A stretch of DNA of 64,000 bases, from positions 419,496-483,495 of the forward strand of contig SIJG01000065.1 in NCBI GenBank assembly GCA_023374025.1, read 5' to 3'. Below the pieces are notes generated by a model. The model worked only from the letters and a program-made list of their open reading frames with translations. It searched no databases and was not told where the DNA came from. Made by a program: the position numbers and the translations under genes. This document shows positions 25,092 through 36,873 of this stretch, one piece after another (position 1 is the stretch's first letter; the number at the start of each line of letters is the position of its first letter). The stretch is from Heterodera schachtii (taxonomy: Eukaryota; Nematoda; Chromadorea; Rhabditida; Heteroderidae).

Positions 25092-27858
25092 ATGATACAG
25101 CGCAATAAAATAAAAGGAGCAGCAACACAGGACAGTGTTTTTCCTGTTAAGCGTATGTTGAAGAGACAATGTATGGATGAAAATTCGATTTATTCGCCAT
25201 TTTTTCGTCCAAAAGTGAAAATTCAATAAATATATAGTTTTTAATTTTTCGCTTTACACCAAGAAATTGAGCCGAATTGGAAGGAACGCTACGGACGTGC
25301 TCAACTTCGCACTGCTGACACCAACTCGGGAAAACGATTTGGCAGTACACAGAATGAAGCTCGAAGAAGTCTTTTCATTTCCACTTATCCCGAGGTCATC
25401 CAAATAAATTCAGCTTAAGAAATGGCTCAGAATAACAATGTCCATTAATCGGGTATTTAATTCATTAGCCTAATAGGTTAAAAGACAACCCATTTAGTTT
25501 TAGGGGCCTAAGACTCTGTTGCTAACGGGGCCCAGTGGTTCGGGAAAAACGTCCGCTCTTCGTGTTCTATGTGCTGAGTTTGGTATCGAAGTCAACGAAT
25601 TCGACTGCACTGAGGAGTTTGGTGGAGAAACGGCGCCGCCTTTCAGCGGAGCGCCGTCCTTCTCAAAACGAAGTGGCGAGTCCCAATTGGACGGGTGAGT
25701 AAATCTTTCCCGCCCAAAATAATTTTTGCTTTTTCAGTTTCATACATTTTATACGTTCCAACGAATTTTCCTCAATTCAAAATATGTCGTTGAAGCACCG
25801 ACTTTTGCTCATTGCGCAACTTCCTAATGCCTTTTACCGGTGGATTGTTTTTTGAAATGAGTTGACATTGGCATCGCCCTGTCCATGAATTTTCATTTTA
25901 TCTATGATTTATACTGATTTTCTCCACCTAAAAAAACTGAGGTTTTCCTGCTCCCAATAACGAATCTGCTGACTTTGATTTTGATAAGATTTTCCCACCC
26001 TCTAGCAGAGTTAGTCCCAGGATTTTGGCTTCGAGGGATACCGCTAATTGTAAGAACGACACTTTTTTTGTTCTTTGTTCCCGCTCTATTTTCAAACAAA
26101 AAGAGGCCCGACCTTACCGATAAGGCCATCGAGATAATTTTACTTTGTTGAAAAAACTCAAAAAGTTATTCATTGGTGCTTCAGCGACCCGTCCAAATTG
26201 CACTCCGTGTTGGCCAATGTGTTGCCCTCCTCGCGCTGTCTAATTGCTTTTGTGCTGGCCAATGTCGACGCGTGTTGGGAGTTAAGTCCGTTTCGGCTGT
26301 TCCCCGCTTCACTTGTTGAACAGTTTCAAATCACGCACATTAAGTCGGCATTTGCAATGCCAATTTCAAATAAGTGCCACTTTTCAGATTCAATCCAATC
26401 GCTGATTCTTTACTGACGGCAGCGATGAAACGCATCTTCCGACTGACCGAATTAAATTGGGACGCCGAGTTGGCCAAACAAATTGTCAATTGTGCGAATG
26501 GTTTGCCCTAACCTCAGCAGATTCTGCTCAATTCTCTAACAGAATTTTATTGGTTTTGCAGGTGACATCCGCCGGGCACTTAACACTTTGCTTTTTTCGT
26601 TGATCAAAATTGACAGATCGAAACGGATTGACGCTGAAAATTGTCTGGCCAAAGAGTCATTCCAACAAAAATCCTCTTTAGGTCGACCGAAACAACTTTC
26701 TACACAAAAACCGTTAGAATTGTTCCATTTCATTGGCAAAATTCTTTACGCAAAGAGAATTGAAGAGAAAAGCGGTGTCAAAAATAAACAAATTGAGCGA
26801 TGGAAACGGACGGAGCAAAAATTGGGACAAAAGGTGCAATTTTGCCATTTTAGCAATTTGAAAAACATTTTTGAGTTGTGCGAGAAATACGGACGACCGA
26901 TGCCCCCCAAAGATGAACTTAACCAACTGATCGCAGCGGCACCGATCGGAGGGCAAAGTGTCGGAGGGAAATCCCATAGATTTGCTCTAATTTAAAATGG
27001 ATCTTCAGCTCATTGGGTTTATTTACGAGCACGAACCGCGTTTTGCACCTTCACTTTCCGCATTGACAAGGATCAATTCGACTATTGCCTCTTTGGACGT
27101 GATTAATCGTCAATTTGGGGTGGAAAGTGAACGGATGGCGGACAAATACGCGATGGAAGTGAGTGGCATCGGTCGGGGGAGGGCACCGTCTCGGACTTCG
27201 TGTCATTTGGGTTTCTCTCTGCCCGTTGTCAGATTGCCGTCCGTTCTACCATTTTCCACAATTATTCTCCTGCCATCGAAAGTGGGTGAAAATAAACGGC
27301 GGAACCTTTTTCTCTTTTCTATAGAAGCGCACTTCCGTCGCACTTTTTATCACTTGGAAAAGCCCCGTTTCCACGAAATGGACGCGCAACGGCACGACCA
27401 GCGAAAGCGAATGGCGGAAGGAATCGGCACGGAACGGACAGCGCAAATGGAGACTTTGTGACCGGGGGGGGGGGGCTGGTATGACAAAATGGGAAAACAT
27501 TTGTGAAGGGTTGTGCCATTGTTGACCGAAATTCGTGCGCGAGACATCGCCAGCACACAGCAAACACTGAGCCTAATGGTCAGCGGATTTACAGCACTAA
27601 GAGCTGTCAGTGTTCTTTTACTTTATTTAAAAGTACATTTTTGTTCACTAAATCACCCCCTCCCTTTTTAAGGGTTGCGCCACCCAACCAAAAAATGCCA
27701 TTGTCCTCCCCTCGTGCGACTCTTCCATTGTCCCAGAATTTGACGCTGACGATGGTCAAAATTATGAAATTGATGACTCGGAGAGTGGAGATGAAGCGAG
27801 GAAGCCCGAAATTCCGCTCCAATTGGACATGTCTTTGATTTTTATCGATGAAAAATGA
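25092..27858 (+). CDS. RAD17: Cell-cycle checkpoint protein RAD17 homologue
   Basis: RAD17 is the large subunit of the clamp loader that places the 9-1-1 clamp at damaged DNA. ATG 25092 starts a basic N-terminus. Exon 2 gives RENDLAVHRMKLEEV, matching the conserved segment before the AAA domain. The Walker A motif GPSGSGKTSALRV lies near 25528-25565, then QLPNAFYR near 25820, a sensor-like LIAFVLANVDACW near 26240, NGDIRRALNTLLFSLI near 26570, and the RAD17-specific LELFHFIGKILYAKR near 26718-26757. The C-terminal third (FIYEHEPRFAPSLS near 27020) ends in an acidic tail, NYEIDDSESGDEA, stopping at 27858. The Walker B region lies in the LLLIAQLP segment and looks diverged from a classical DExx box. 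Similarity is moderate overall but the motif order is convincing. Confidence 0.85.
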
Positions 27859-28602
27859 TTTTTTATTTATTTTGGCATTTTAATCATATGAGTACTTTTG
27901 TCTGTATTTGCTGTTTTATAATTTAAAAAAAAACATGCTCAATTAAGGATGAATTTGTGAATGTTGTTTTGTTTGAGTGACGCTAAAATGGTTTTGCTTG
28001 TTTTTTAAACTTAAATCTCATCGATCGCTTTTTTCGTCCGTCCATTCGTTGTCAGTCACAAAACAAACATTGCCCAACCGCCGTCATTCATTCTTTTGGC
28101 CCTCCGTCCGCCTCGGGTGGACATCGTCTCAAAATGTGCGCGTTATGAGAGGACCAAAGAGACGAGGGATGGGGGGGGGGAAGGGTTGCCGGACCGGACA
28201 CTCCGACAAAAGCGACTCGTAAAGCACGGAGAATGATTTTGCGGGGGGGATGGGACCGGATTGGCCCCGAGGGGCTGTCGCTCATTAGCGAACCCCGCGG
28301 GGTGACGGACGGATTTTGTTGTGGGGCCAAATCCGAGAAAGTGAGTGCTGCTTCTTATCATCTTCGCTTGCCTCTTAAGAAGCTAACAAAGTTCTGCTCC
28401 CCCCCCCCCCGTCGCTTTGTCCCCCCCCCCATTCTTTGGCGGAGGAATCAAAATTCGCAAATCCCTCCGATTCCCTCCCGTTTGATGGGCTGTGCCTTTC
28501 TTTGTTTTCTGCCAAAATATTTTCCCTTGCTTATTAATTGATTAGCATATTGACCATTGTGCCCCTTTTAAAAGTTTTTCCAAAAAAGGCTTAATCTGTC
28601 CA
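27859..28602. other. Intergenic or 5' leader region of the PAP2 gene
   Basis: GC-rich in its middle part with G and C runs (near 28171 and 28401). A plus-strand frame at 28233-28340 ends at a good donor (AAAGTGAGTG) but no acceptor joins it in frame to ATG 28603. It may be a 5'-UTR exon. No independent gene is supported. Confidence 0.4.
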
Positions 28603-30957
28603 ATGCCTCTGCGATTTGTCCGTTCGCATTCCGACACTTTCGGTGGCTCGTCGACTCATTTGGCCATGACCGATCCGATCAGTGCGGCCAAATACAAAAT
28701 CAACTACTTCCTATTGCCAAATTTTATTATTCACTCGGTAAAACGACATCGGAATTACAATACATATCTATTCAATTAATTTCATATAAATTAATCTTTG
28801 TGCCGATTCTTCGAATGACTCAAATTTTGAATGATTTATTTTATAATTGCAATAATTAATTAATGACCGACCCATTTGAGTGAGTGCCCTTTTCGATTAT
28901 TAGCCACTAATTGCTGCCTCTCTTCTCAGATTGGCCTTTCCTCTCTGTGGGCCCTTTGGTATTACTTGAGGTTGGTCCGCCCTTTTTCTCCGTCCTTTCA
29001 TTTTTCCTCTCCCTTTAGGTTCACCAATGTTTTTCCGTGGGTTTTGTCGATTTTCTTCAAATTTCCTTTCCCTCCCCCCTATTTTTTCTTCTTTAGTTAC
29101 CACCACCGCGTGTTTTATTGCCGTGACGTTGACCTTTTCAAGCCCAACTTTGCCCCCGAGGACTTCGAGGCATTCCTTTGCTCCTTTTCCTTTTCCCACT
29201 TCTCCCCCTTTTCAGCTTTTCGTCTCTTATCCCCTCCTTTACGTTCTCGGCTTTACCATCCCTCCAATAATCGTTCGTTCGCCTTTTCCCAATTTGTTTC
29301 CTTCTGTTGCTTTTTCAGATGCTTGTTGGCGAACTCATGTTCTGGTCATTCATTCATTCATCCGTTTCCATTTTGTCCTTCCCTTTTTAGGCTTTTTTCC
29401 ACAAAACCGCGAAAAGGTGACCAAAAGGGAATTCGTTCGTCCGATTCGGCTAACATTCGTCCCCCCCCCCCTTATTTCCCTCAGTCGTTTACGCCACTTG
29501 CGGCGAGTGCAAAATTGCGCTGATCACTCGCCGTTTGTTTCGTTTTATCTGTGAGGCCATTCATCTATTCAATCAAATGCTTTTCCTCCCAATTTTTTTA
29601 AAATAAATTTTAGCTGTTTTTTTGTTCGGTGCGTTAGCGACACAAATTTTCGTGGACGCAATTAAAGTCAGAAACAAAGGGTTTATGTTAGCATTTCCTC
29701 CCACTTTTAAGCTGCTCACCGGTTATCAAAGGCCGTACTTTCTCTCTCTGTGCAACGTTTCACTTGCGTAATTTTAAAATTAATATGGGAAATGAAAGAA
29801 TTTGGCCATCGATTTTAACGTTGGCTGCTCTTTCTAACGTTGTCAGATTCGGCCATTCCGATCACTTTTCATGCCATTGTTTGGCTTTGCCCGATCACTT
29901 TTTATGCCATTGTTTATTTCTTCCATGCCATTGTTTGATTTTGCCTGATCACTTTTCATGCCATTGTTTGGCTTTGCCCTCCAATCACTTTTCATGCCAT
30001 TGTTTGACTTTGCCCGATCACTTTTCAGGCCATTGTTTGATTTTGCCCGATCACTTTTTATGCCATTGTTTATCTCTCCCATGCCATTGTTTGATTCTGC
30101 CCGATCACTTTTTATGCCATTGTTTGTTTCCTTTTTGGCATTCCCTTCGCCAAATTCACTTGCTCAACCATTGTTCCTTTTTCGCCCCTTCAGTGCTTGC
30201 ACCGCTCCGCTTGAACATTCGCCCTCCCCCTCCCCCCATTTGGCGTGCAATTACAAAAATGCTGACGGTTCCTCCCCCCGCTCCATTTGTCCATTTATTT
30301 CATTTTCCTAAGAGTTGCGCTACGCTTGGCTCTCCTTTCCTTCGCTCCATGCCGCTTTCTCCAGTTATTCCGCGTGTTTTGCCTCCGTAAGTTTTCCCTT
30401 GTCCAATTAATTGCTTCCATTTGCTTTTCCCTTCTTTTCTCAAAAGTGTTACATTTACTTTATGGTCAATTTGCGCGGCGCTCCGTTGCTCAGACCGATG
30501 GTAATTAACACTCTTAATTGAGAGGGTCATTTGAGTAAATTGCTCAGCTGATCTTCGGTCTCTTCGGCCTCTCATTGGTCGACAGTTTCTCGCGTATTAA
30601 CGGATACAAAAATCACTGGCGGTACAAAATAATTAAAATGGTGTTGTGAATATGGTAATGAAATTACAGTGATGTTTGGGTCGGTTGGCTGCTCGGCTTC
30701 GCCGTCGCCCTTTTCCTCGTGGGCAATTAACCAATTAATTATTTAATTAATTAGTTTCCTAATTGCTTTTTCGTCTCTTCCCTTCCCAGTGTCATTGTGT
30801 GCTGTGTTTCCAAGAGATTTACCACGCTGTGTACCGTGGCGGTGGGCCCATTCTGCCGACTCCGCCCGAACCGGCAGAAGCCGTTCAGCCCCCCTTTTTC
30901 TCGTGGTTTCGACTCCCACGCGTCCGCGCACCTTCCGTCAAGGAGGAATATATGTGA
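28603..30957 (+). CDS. PAP2-superfamily lipid phosphate phosphatase (LPP/PLPPR-like)
   Basis: Six-span membrane protein of the phosphatidic acid phosphatase type 2 family. ATG 28603 (MPLRFVRSHSDTFGG) leads to the first transmembrane exons (FLLPNFIIHS, then LSSLWALWYYLR). VFYCRDVDLFKPNFAPED near 29113-29165 matches the PLPPR block FFCQDGDLMKPY. All three catalytic motifs are visible: K-x6-RP in AIKLLTGYQRPYF (split by an intron near 29665-29735), SFPSLHAAF near 30325-30355 (SxxxH), and RINGYKNHWSDVW near 30590-30675 with the nucleophilic His. Vertebrate PLPPRs lack several of these. The reading frame can stop at 30957. An alternative splice (GTGAGAAG at 30955 to AG at 31002) would extend the tail through VYEEDVPMPTAHQQP to 31141 or beyond. 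Confidence 0.82.
29859..30130 (+). repeat. 33-bp minisatellite in the PAP2 gene intron
   Basis: About nine imperfect copies of a 33-bp unit of the type CGATCACTTTTCATGCCATT followed by GTTTGGCTTTGCC; two copies are shortened to about 22-23 bp. It lies in the intron between the CNVSL exon (ends about 29771) and the next exon (starts about 30192). Because 33 is a multiple of three, open frames appear on both strands. Confidence 0.88.
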
Positions 30958-31591
30958 GAAGAGAAGGAAGGCAGGGGAGTTGCCTCAAACATTCTTAAGG
31001 GTTTATGAGGAAGACGTGCCAATGCCAACCGCTCATCAGCAGCCCGTCGACGGGGGACGGCACAGGAGGAGGGACCGAACTTATGAGGTGGCGGGGCGAA
31101 CGGCCGACCCATCCACGGCATTGAACAGTTTCTGTCCGTAGGTGACCACTACCACCGAGTCATTCCACCGGACGATTGTGCCGCCCGGCGGGGGCACTGC
31201 CCAACGGCAAAATGGCGGAGGCGCAAGAGGGACGAACGGCAACCAAAACGGAGCAGGCGGGGGACCGTACGCAGCGGCATACTGAACTTCGAACTCATTA
31301 ACTGATGTATGTGAGAATTCCCCTATTTTTCAATACCGTACGTGTCAAAAGAGAGGTCGACACGAATACCGTACGCTTGGCGAACAGAGAAGGGGAGGGG
31401 AGGGGGAAGATCGACCGCTCGAAACAAAGTATTTGATTTATCAATCAGAATCACAATATAAGCCGATAAAGAGCGCAAATAAAACGTTAATCGTTCGATT
31501 GTTTTTAATCGATTGAATTTGCGAAGATGGAAATGAGTCGAATTGTTTCATCGCGAATAGTAAACCCTCGTCTTCTATATACATGATTCAA
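30958..31591. other. 3' region of the PAP2 gene and intergenic space
   Basis: An open frame continues to 31141 (MPTAHQQPVDGGRHRRR) and could be an alternative C-terminal exon of the PAP2 gene. A different join would run to about 31304. Beyond that I see no gene before the SMNDC1 stop codon. Confidence 0.4.
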
Positions 31592-32685
31592 TCAGAACAG
31601 TGATTCCATGTTGCCGCGCATTGTGGCACCGAATGCCTGAGTATTGCGACGGGATGAGATGTCGTGCGCGGCCGGGACCCGATGGATTCCCATGCTCGGT
31701 CCGTCCTGGTACGAACCGGTGGCAGACACACCCTTGAGACCCTGAAAATAGTGTCGATTGGTCCACTGTTTATTGTGTTCGATTGCACCTTCATGTTTTT
31801 TGCACTCGCTTTGGCAGTGAATGTTTTCCACTGGTTCTTCTCGTCCTCTTTGCGTTCTTCCAATTGTTTCCACCTTTCCGCCTTTTTCTGGGCTCGCTGT
31901 TTGCGTCTTTCGCGTTCCAAATGCCATTCTTTCTTCGGCATGTTCGGTTTCCCCATTTGGAAGATATACTTTTTCTTTTCTTCCACTGGAGCAATGCTTA
32001 AGTCAGTCAGACGAACCATGTCCTTCTTTCCCGTGTCTAAATGTGACGTAAATAATTTGTAAAATCAAAGCCGTCAATTTGGAAAAACATTGAATGTTAA
32101 TGAGGCAACTCACTGGCGAATGTGATGGCCACCTTGTCCTGCGAAATGCCGTCAATCACCGCCAAATGCTTTTGGCCGCTTTTCATTGGCGCCATACAGC
32201 GATCACCGACCTGAACATGGCGACTAATGAATGATAACAAACATTTTACGGTCAGCAGTTTTCCTTCTGTTCACCGACCTTCCATTGGATGCGTTCCCTC
32301 TCCGCCTTGACCAGTGAACTGCTGCTGCCCACAGCGTTTGGCTGCGCGTCGCCTCCGTCTGTTGCGCCCCCTGGCGCAGTTTTCACGCCACTCCCCGCGC
32401 CGACGATTAATTCCTGTTGGAGCAGAATGATCTCGTTCAAATCCTCCTTCAGCTTCAGTAACTCCTCATTGTTGGGCTCCGCAATCAAAGCAGCCTCAAC
32501 CTTAACGGGGAAATTAATTTGATGTGCCTTCAAAGAATCATTTTCGTAAAATATTGTTAAAGAAACACAGCACACCAATTAGACACACGTTGTTTTTGTT
32601 TTCACGCCTTTCACCAATGACCCCCGCCCCATACCTGTTGAAGCTGGAGCCGGTAATTTTCAAGTTCACCCAAACTAGAGGACAT
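31592..32685 (-). CDS. SMNDC1: Survival-motor-neuron-domain protein SMNDC1/SPF30
   Basis: SPF30 is a Tudor-domain protein needed for assembly of the tri-snRNP into the spliceosome. ATG 32685 starts MSSSLGELENYRLQLQQ, followed after an intron by EAALIAEPNNEELLKLKEDL, the family's N-terminal coil. The Tudor domain starts with RIQWKVGDRCMAPMKSGQKH (spliced near 32285/32200) and continues with AITFARHG near 32120. The basic tail follows (PNMPKKEWHLERERRKQR near 31960, KKAERWKQLEERKEDEKNQW near 31870). The last exon ends GATMRGNMESLF and stops at 31592. The start codon is directly preceded by AACAG on the coding strand, which would suit a trans-splice acceptor. USP39 ends 139 bp upstream on the same strand. 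Confidence 0.9.
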
Positions 32686-32824
32686 CTGTTCTGCTGGCTT
32701 TATCTCTAAATTTGCAATTAGAATAGATTAATATGTAAAAAATATATTGCAAAGTAGACGCCGCAACTTAACAAATAAAAAAAACAAAATTCGAAAAAGT
32801 CACAATTTATTTGTTCGTTCTTTT

Positions 32825-35281
32825 CTATGGCTCAGTTCCATCGATTTCCCTTTTTGGCTCTTCTTTCAGCTTTTCTTCTGTCGTCACCGTGCCAAATGTT
32901 TCCTCCTGCGCTTCGCCAACTCTTTCAGCGCGTGTTTTATTCCTATTCAATCGCCAAATCTGCGAAATGAAATTAGCTGACAAAAAATGAATGAAAAGCT
33001 CCTAACTTGGATGTATGACTCTGTGAGAGTGATTGTCTGCGGCAGAATTTCTTTCACATGCAAATCCTCGAGTTCGAACCATTTTCCCGTCCCCTAACAA
33101 AGTTTGCATTTGTGTGAAATTGTAAAAATGACGAAAGTCCACCTCATGGATCAGCTGCACTCGGTATCGTCCGGTGTCAACTGCGATGTCGCCTTTGCTC
33201 ACCGCAGTCGGTGGCTTACCGTCGTGCACAATGTTTGAGATCAAGTCGTAAGTGGTGTACCGGTGCTTTTCCCGTACATCGGTTGCCAAACACTCGTATA
33301 AATCAACATTACTGAAAAGCAGTTTCATTACGCCTCCCAAATGCAAAAATACCAATTTTGAAATGTACAAATATCAGTTCAAAATTCACCTGATCGGAAA
33401 ATTTACTATGGTGGGATTCTTTTCGATGAACCACTGATTCTTGTGGAAACGATCATAAGTAATGATTAGATATTCGGGGAGATGAAGCAGTTCAAACTTC
33501 TTTAGGAAATTGTCTTTGTACGTTTTGTACTCCTTAAATCAATGGAAAATTTTGGATTACTTCGAACTTGTCCTACCTAGTTAAAAATGTTAAAACTATT
33601 TTATTGTTTAATTAAAAAAGAGTTGCTCGCCGATTGAGTAATTATCGCAATATTTGGTTTTGTTATAAATCAAATGCCCACTTTCTCCGTTTGTCCGTTG
33701 AATTTCATGAGCAGCGTCGACAACGGCACTTGCGGGATAATATTCTGAAGCCGTTCGTCCAAATAAAGCGGCGCTGGTGGTAAATCCATCGCGAGGGAAA
33801 GGAAAGGAATTTCCTTGGTTTGTTCTGCAAAAATTAACTTACCCACCACTCATTCATTAAAAGTCCACCTTTGTATTCCTCCGTTTCGGCCAATGTCCGC
33901 CGTGACTCGTCGCTGGCGTCCACAGGCAGCACTTTTCGCATGCATTGACGCATTCGGCCACGGAAAATCTTATAAACGATTGACGAATTCGTCTTTCCGG
34001 TGCCATTCAAGCCAATGTGAAGCGTATTTAGAAAGAACATCATAAACTCATGGGCATCGCCTTTTGAATAATTATATTTTAGGATTGAAACAGGCAAATG
34101 TAGCAAAACCTTGTCGTATGATTTGAAACTTTTTGTCGCTGCACAACACAACTGCTTGCAGCATCTCATGGGGCGACACGTGCGCTTTGAACGCCTTTGG
34201 GTTCCACAACTTGCGCAACAATTCACCAAAACGTTGTGGCATCAGTGTCAATTTGTCACCGGGCGGTCGCTTAATGTGCATGTAATTTTGCTCACGAAGG
34301 AAATAATCGCGTAAGGGCGGAACATGGGAAAGAGCCTAAAATGTTGTCGAAAAGTAACTTTTCAAAAAAAAAAAAAACTGACGTGGAACACAACATTGGT
34401 GTAGTCGTTCGCTTTGATGTTATTCAGACCGATGATCCCCGGGTAATAAAGCGTGTCATTCCATGCACGGGCCATCTTCACATTTCGACCAATAAGCTTG
34501 ATTTGTTCGGGAGTATAAGTGGGCTTAAGCACATACTAAAAGAAAGGGACTTAAGACCATTTGTAAAAATTGTTTTATATCAATTATTTATAATGAAAAC
34601 GCAGACTTTGATGTCGTCCAGGGAAGGGTCAATCACTTCATAATTTTCAGGCAGACAGTAGAACTTCAGTGTGCCCAAGTTCAAGTAAATGCGATGGTCC
34701 GAGTCCAGGGAATGAGTGTAGGCATGTGTATTGGTTCCACGACCCTAATTTAAAATTTACGAATACTAAAATTTATAAGTAGTGTTCTATAAATGATTTT
34801 TTATACGAATTTTGCCCATCAAGTATATTTTGGTTGATTGTTCGAGTTGAGTTCTGGGTTTGGAGAAATAGATATCGAAAATCCGTTGTGTTTATGTTAC
34901 TCAAACACCAACAACCTGGAAGTATTTACCGCAGACCATGCAGGCATACACATTGATGTGAGAAAGTGACACTGAACACAGCTTCTCAAAATCAAAGTCC
35001 AGCACACCCCTAACGAAAAATTTTAAATTCGGAAGACGAATGATCAAAGCCCAACCCGACCTATCAATTGTGTCTAGGTAAGGACACTGTCGACTTGGCT
35101 TCTCTTCCTGTGCCTTCTTCAAGCACCAAACGGGCACATCGTCCTCCTTGGCTTCATTCAATCTATTCTTTCCGTTTAATTCTTCTGACACTTTCTTCGT
35201 CTGAATTCGTGCATTCTTCGCCGATGGCCCCTTCTCAAATTTGGTGGCATTCGTTGCTTCAGATGCGTTTCTTTTTGGCAT
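32825..35281 (-). CDS. USP39: USP39/Sad1-like U4/U6.U5 tri-snRNP protein (inactive USP fold)
   Basis: USP39 is a tri-snRNP component with a ZnF-UBP domain and a catalytically dead ubiquitin-protease fold. The N-terminus (MPKRNASEATNATKF, ATG 35281) is followed by the zinc-finger part FDFEKLCSVSLSHINVYACM near 35000-34920. IGLNNIKANDYTNVVFHALS near 34430-34370 stands where active USPs have the catalytic Cys; Asp occupies the position. Then come RPPGDKLTLMPQRFGELLRK near 34260, FKAHVSPHEMLQAVVLC near 34170, QVPLSTLLMKFNGQTEKEY near 33740-33690, NPTIVNFPI near 33400, and TTYDLISNIVHDGKPP near 33255-33205. It ends LKEEPKREIDGTEP at 32825. An in-frame upstream ATG at 35374 is a less likely start. 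It sits between the RRM gene and SMNDC1 on the same strand. Confidence 0.93.
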
Positions 35282-35544
35282 AGCAATATTGGACTTCTCT
35301 GATATGAACCAAGCAGTGTGACGAGAACACGTAATTTGTTTTTTCCAATAGTGAAAATTTGAGTAACTTTCCAAGTTTACAATGATATTAAAGCAATTTG
35401 ATCAACTTTTTGCTTGTATTAATTTGTAAATTGTTTATTCCAACTTAGAAAAGCAAACAATTTAATCAAAGAACAAACTGTTTATTTTGATTTTATGATC
35501 GAAATGGTCTGTCAACAAAAGTATACCATCCATCACCTTCCTTC

Positions 35545-36368
35545 TATTTGTTGGTGTTGGCCCAATTAACACGCAATGGGCGTCCATTAAGCTCAATTCC
35601 GTTCATATTCGTGACTGCATTCTGAGCTCCCTGCTGGTCCTATATCTCATGGGTATGGAAATATTGGGGTTAAAATTAATTTTTACTTGAAATTCACAAA
35701 ACGCGAATCCCTTTGGACGGTTGGTTTCACGGTCGTACACGATACTAAATGATGAGTAGAATTAGTAGTAAACTCAAAATCTGAATATCAAGTAAGTTGG
35801 TGACTTTTGGAATAAATTTATTTGGGAAAATATGATTCGTCACAAAAACACTTGACTAGTTCCTACATAAACCAGGGCGACCATTTGTATTTATTTTAAG
35901 ATGCTTATTTTCAACCTAAGGCATTTATTTTGTATTCAGAATGGTAAGCTTAATGAAAATTGATGAGAACATTCTTGTTAAGATTTGTTTTTGCTCAATA
36001 ATTTGCAATTTTAGGCATTATATTAAGTTACTAGAGCAACTGAAGTTTTGTGCAGTTTTAAATGATCAACAAAAAAAAATTACCGAACATTAGTGACCAC
36101 TCCGCATGAACTAAACATACTTCCGATGTCAGCCTCAGTAGTATTGTATGGAATGTTTCCAACTGAATATAAACAATTTAATTCAATTAAATTTTAGGCA
36201 TTAAACCCATTGTTCCCCGAAAGCACACGGGATCTATTTCGACATTTCTGCCGTTTTGTTTTTCACCATATATTTTACGTTTTTATGTCAAAACAATAAG
36301 TCCCAGGATTCTACGATCTTCCAAACATTAATTTTTTTACCGTAGACACTAAAGCCAGTTGAAGCCAT
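35545..36368 (-). CDS. Small single-RRM protein, CstF64 RRM-like
   Basis: About 86 residues consisting of one RNA-recognition motif. Exon 1 (36368-36341) encodes MASTGFSVYV. Later exons give GNIPYNTTEADIGSMF (near 36165-36115), IVYDRETNRPKGFAFCEF (near 35745-35685) and AQNAVTNMNGIELNGRPLRV (near 35630-35580), ending NWANTNK at TAG 35547-35545. RNP2 (VYVGNI) and RNP1 (KGFAFCEF) are both complete. The GNIPY, VYDRET and KGFAFCE-type residues resemble the RRM of CstF64 (CSTF2). The hinge, proline-rich and C-terminal regions of CstF64 are absent because the stop follows the RRM directly. It could be a stand-alone RRM paralogue rather than a true CstF64. USP39 starts 263 bp downstream on the same strand. 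Confidence 0.82.
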
Positions 36369-36873
36369 TTTCTTCTTCTAAGAGTCAAAGATAGAAAAAT
36401 GAATGAATTATTTAATTCTGTAAACAAAATTAGTAAGCCTCATTGACTGAAAAGACACTTTTTAGGGGTCAGTCTTATTTTGCCATCTAATTCAAGGAAT
36501 AGTGCCTTTTTGTGTATGGTTTTATAATGGTCAGTCATAACTTTTTTTCTCTCAAAAAACTGAATTCGAAAGCTTTTGAAAGGAAATTTTTTTTTCAAAA
36601 TATAGACAATTAATGTAGAATTGAACCGTTCATTTTCATTACAAGGTCAAATCGTTGCCCAAAGTTTTTGATAAATCTTGAATTTGAAGCAACAAGCAGA
36701 TTTAGGTATATGAAAAAAGCTACACAGAAAAAGAGAAAAAAAAAATGCTGTTTTTTTAAAGAAATAGTACGCCAAATGCGTTTTAAATTAATATTTTGCT
36801 TTTTCCTTTTTTTTTTTTGTTTAAAAATTTTAAGGAATAATAATTTTCCATTCAAATTCGTTGTAATCTTGTA
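36369..36873. promoter_or_regulatory. Divergent intergenic region, RRM gene/ZFC3H1-like gene
   Basis: A very AT-rich 505-bp gap between divergent start codons with long A and T runs. It should contain the promoter of the minus-strand three-gene cluster and of the plus-strand zinc-finger gene. No defined motif was recognised. Confidence 0.4.

Noticed and set aside
28233..28340. Possible first coding exon of the PAP2 gene
   Set aside because: The donor at its end is good, but no AG upstream of ATG 28603 joins it in frame. It may be untranslated leader, so it was not called as coding.
29764..30390. 208-residue plus-strand frame rich in DHFSCHCL repeats
   Set aside because: It is created by the 33-bp minisatellite inside the PAP2-gene intron; good splice sites at about 29772 and 30191 remove it and restore PAP2 family sequence on both sides.
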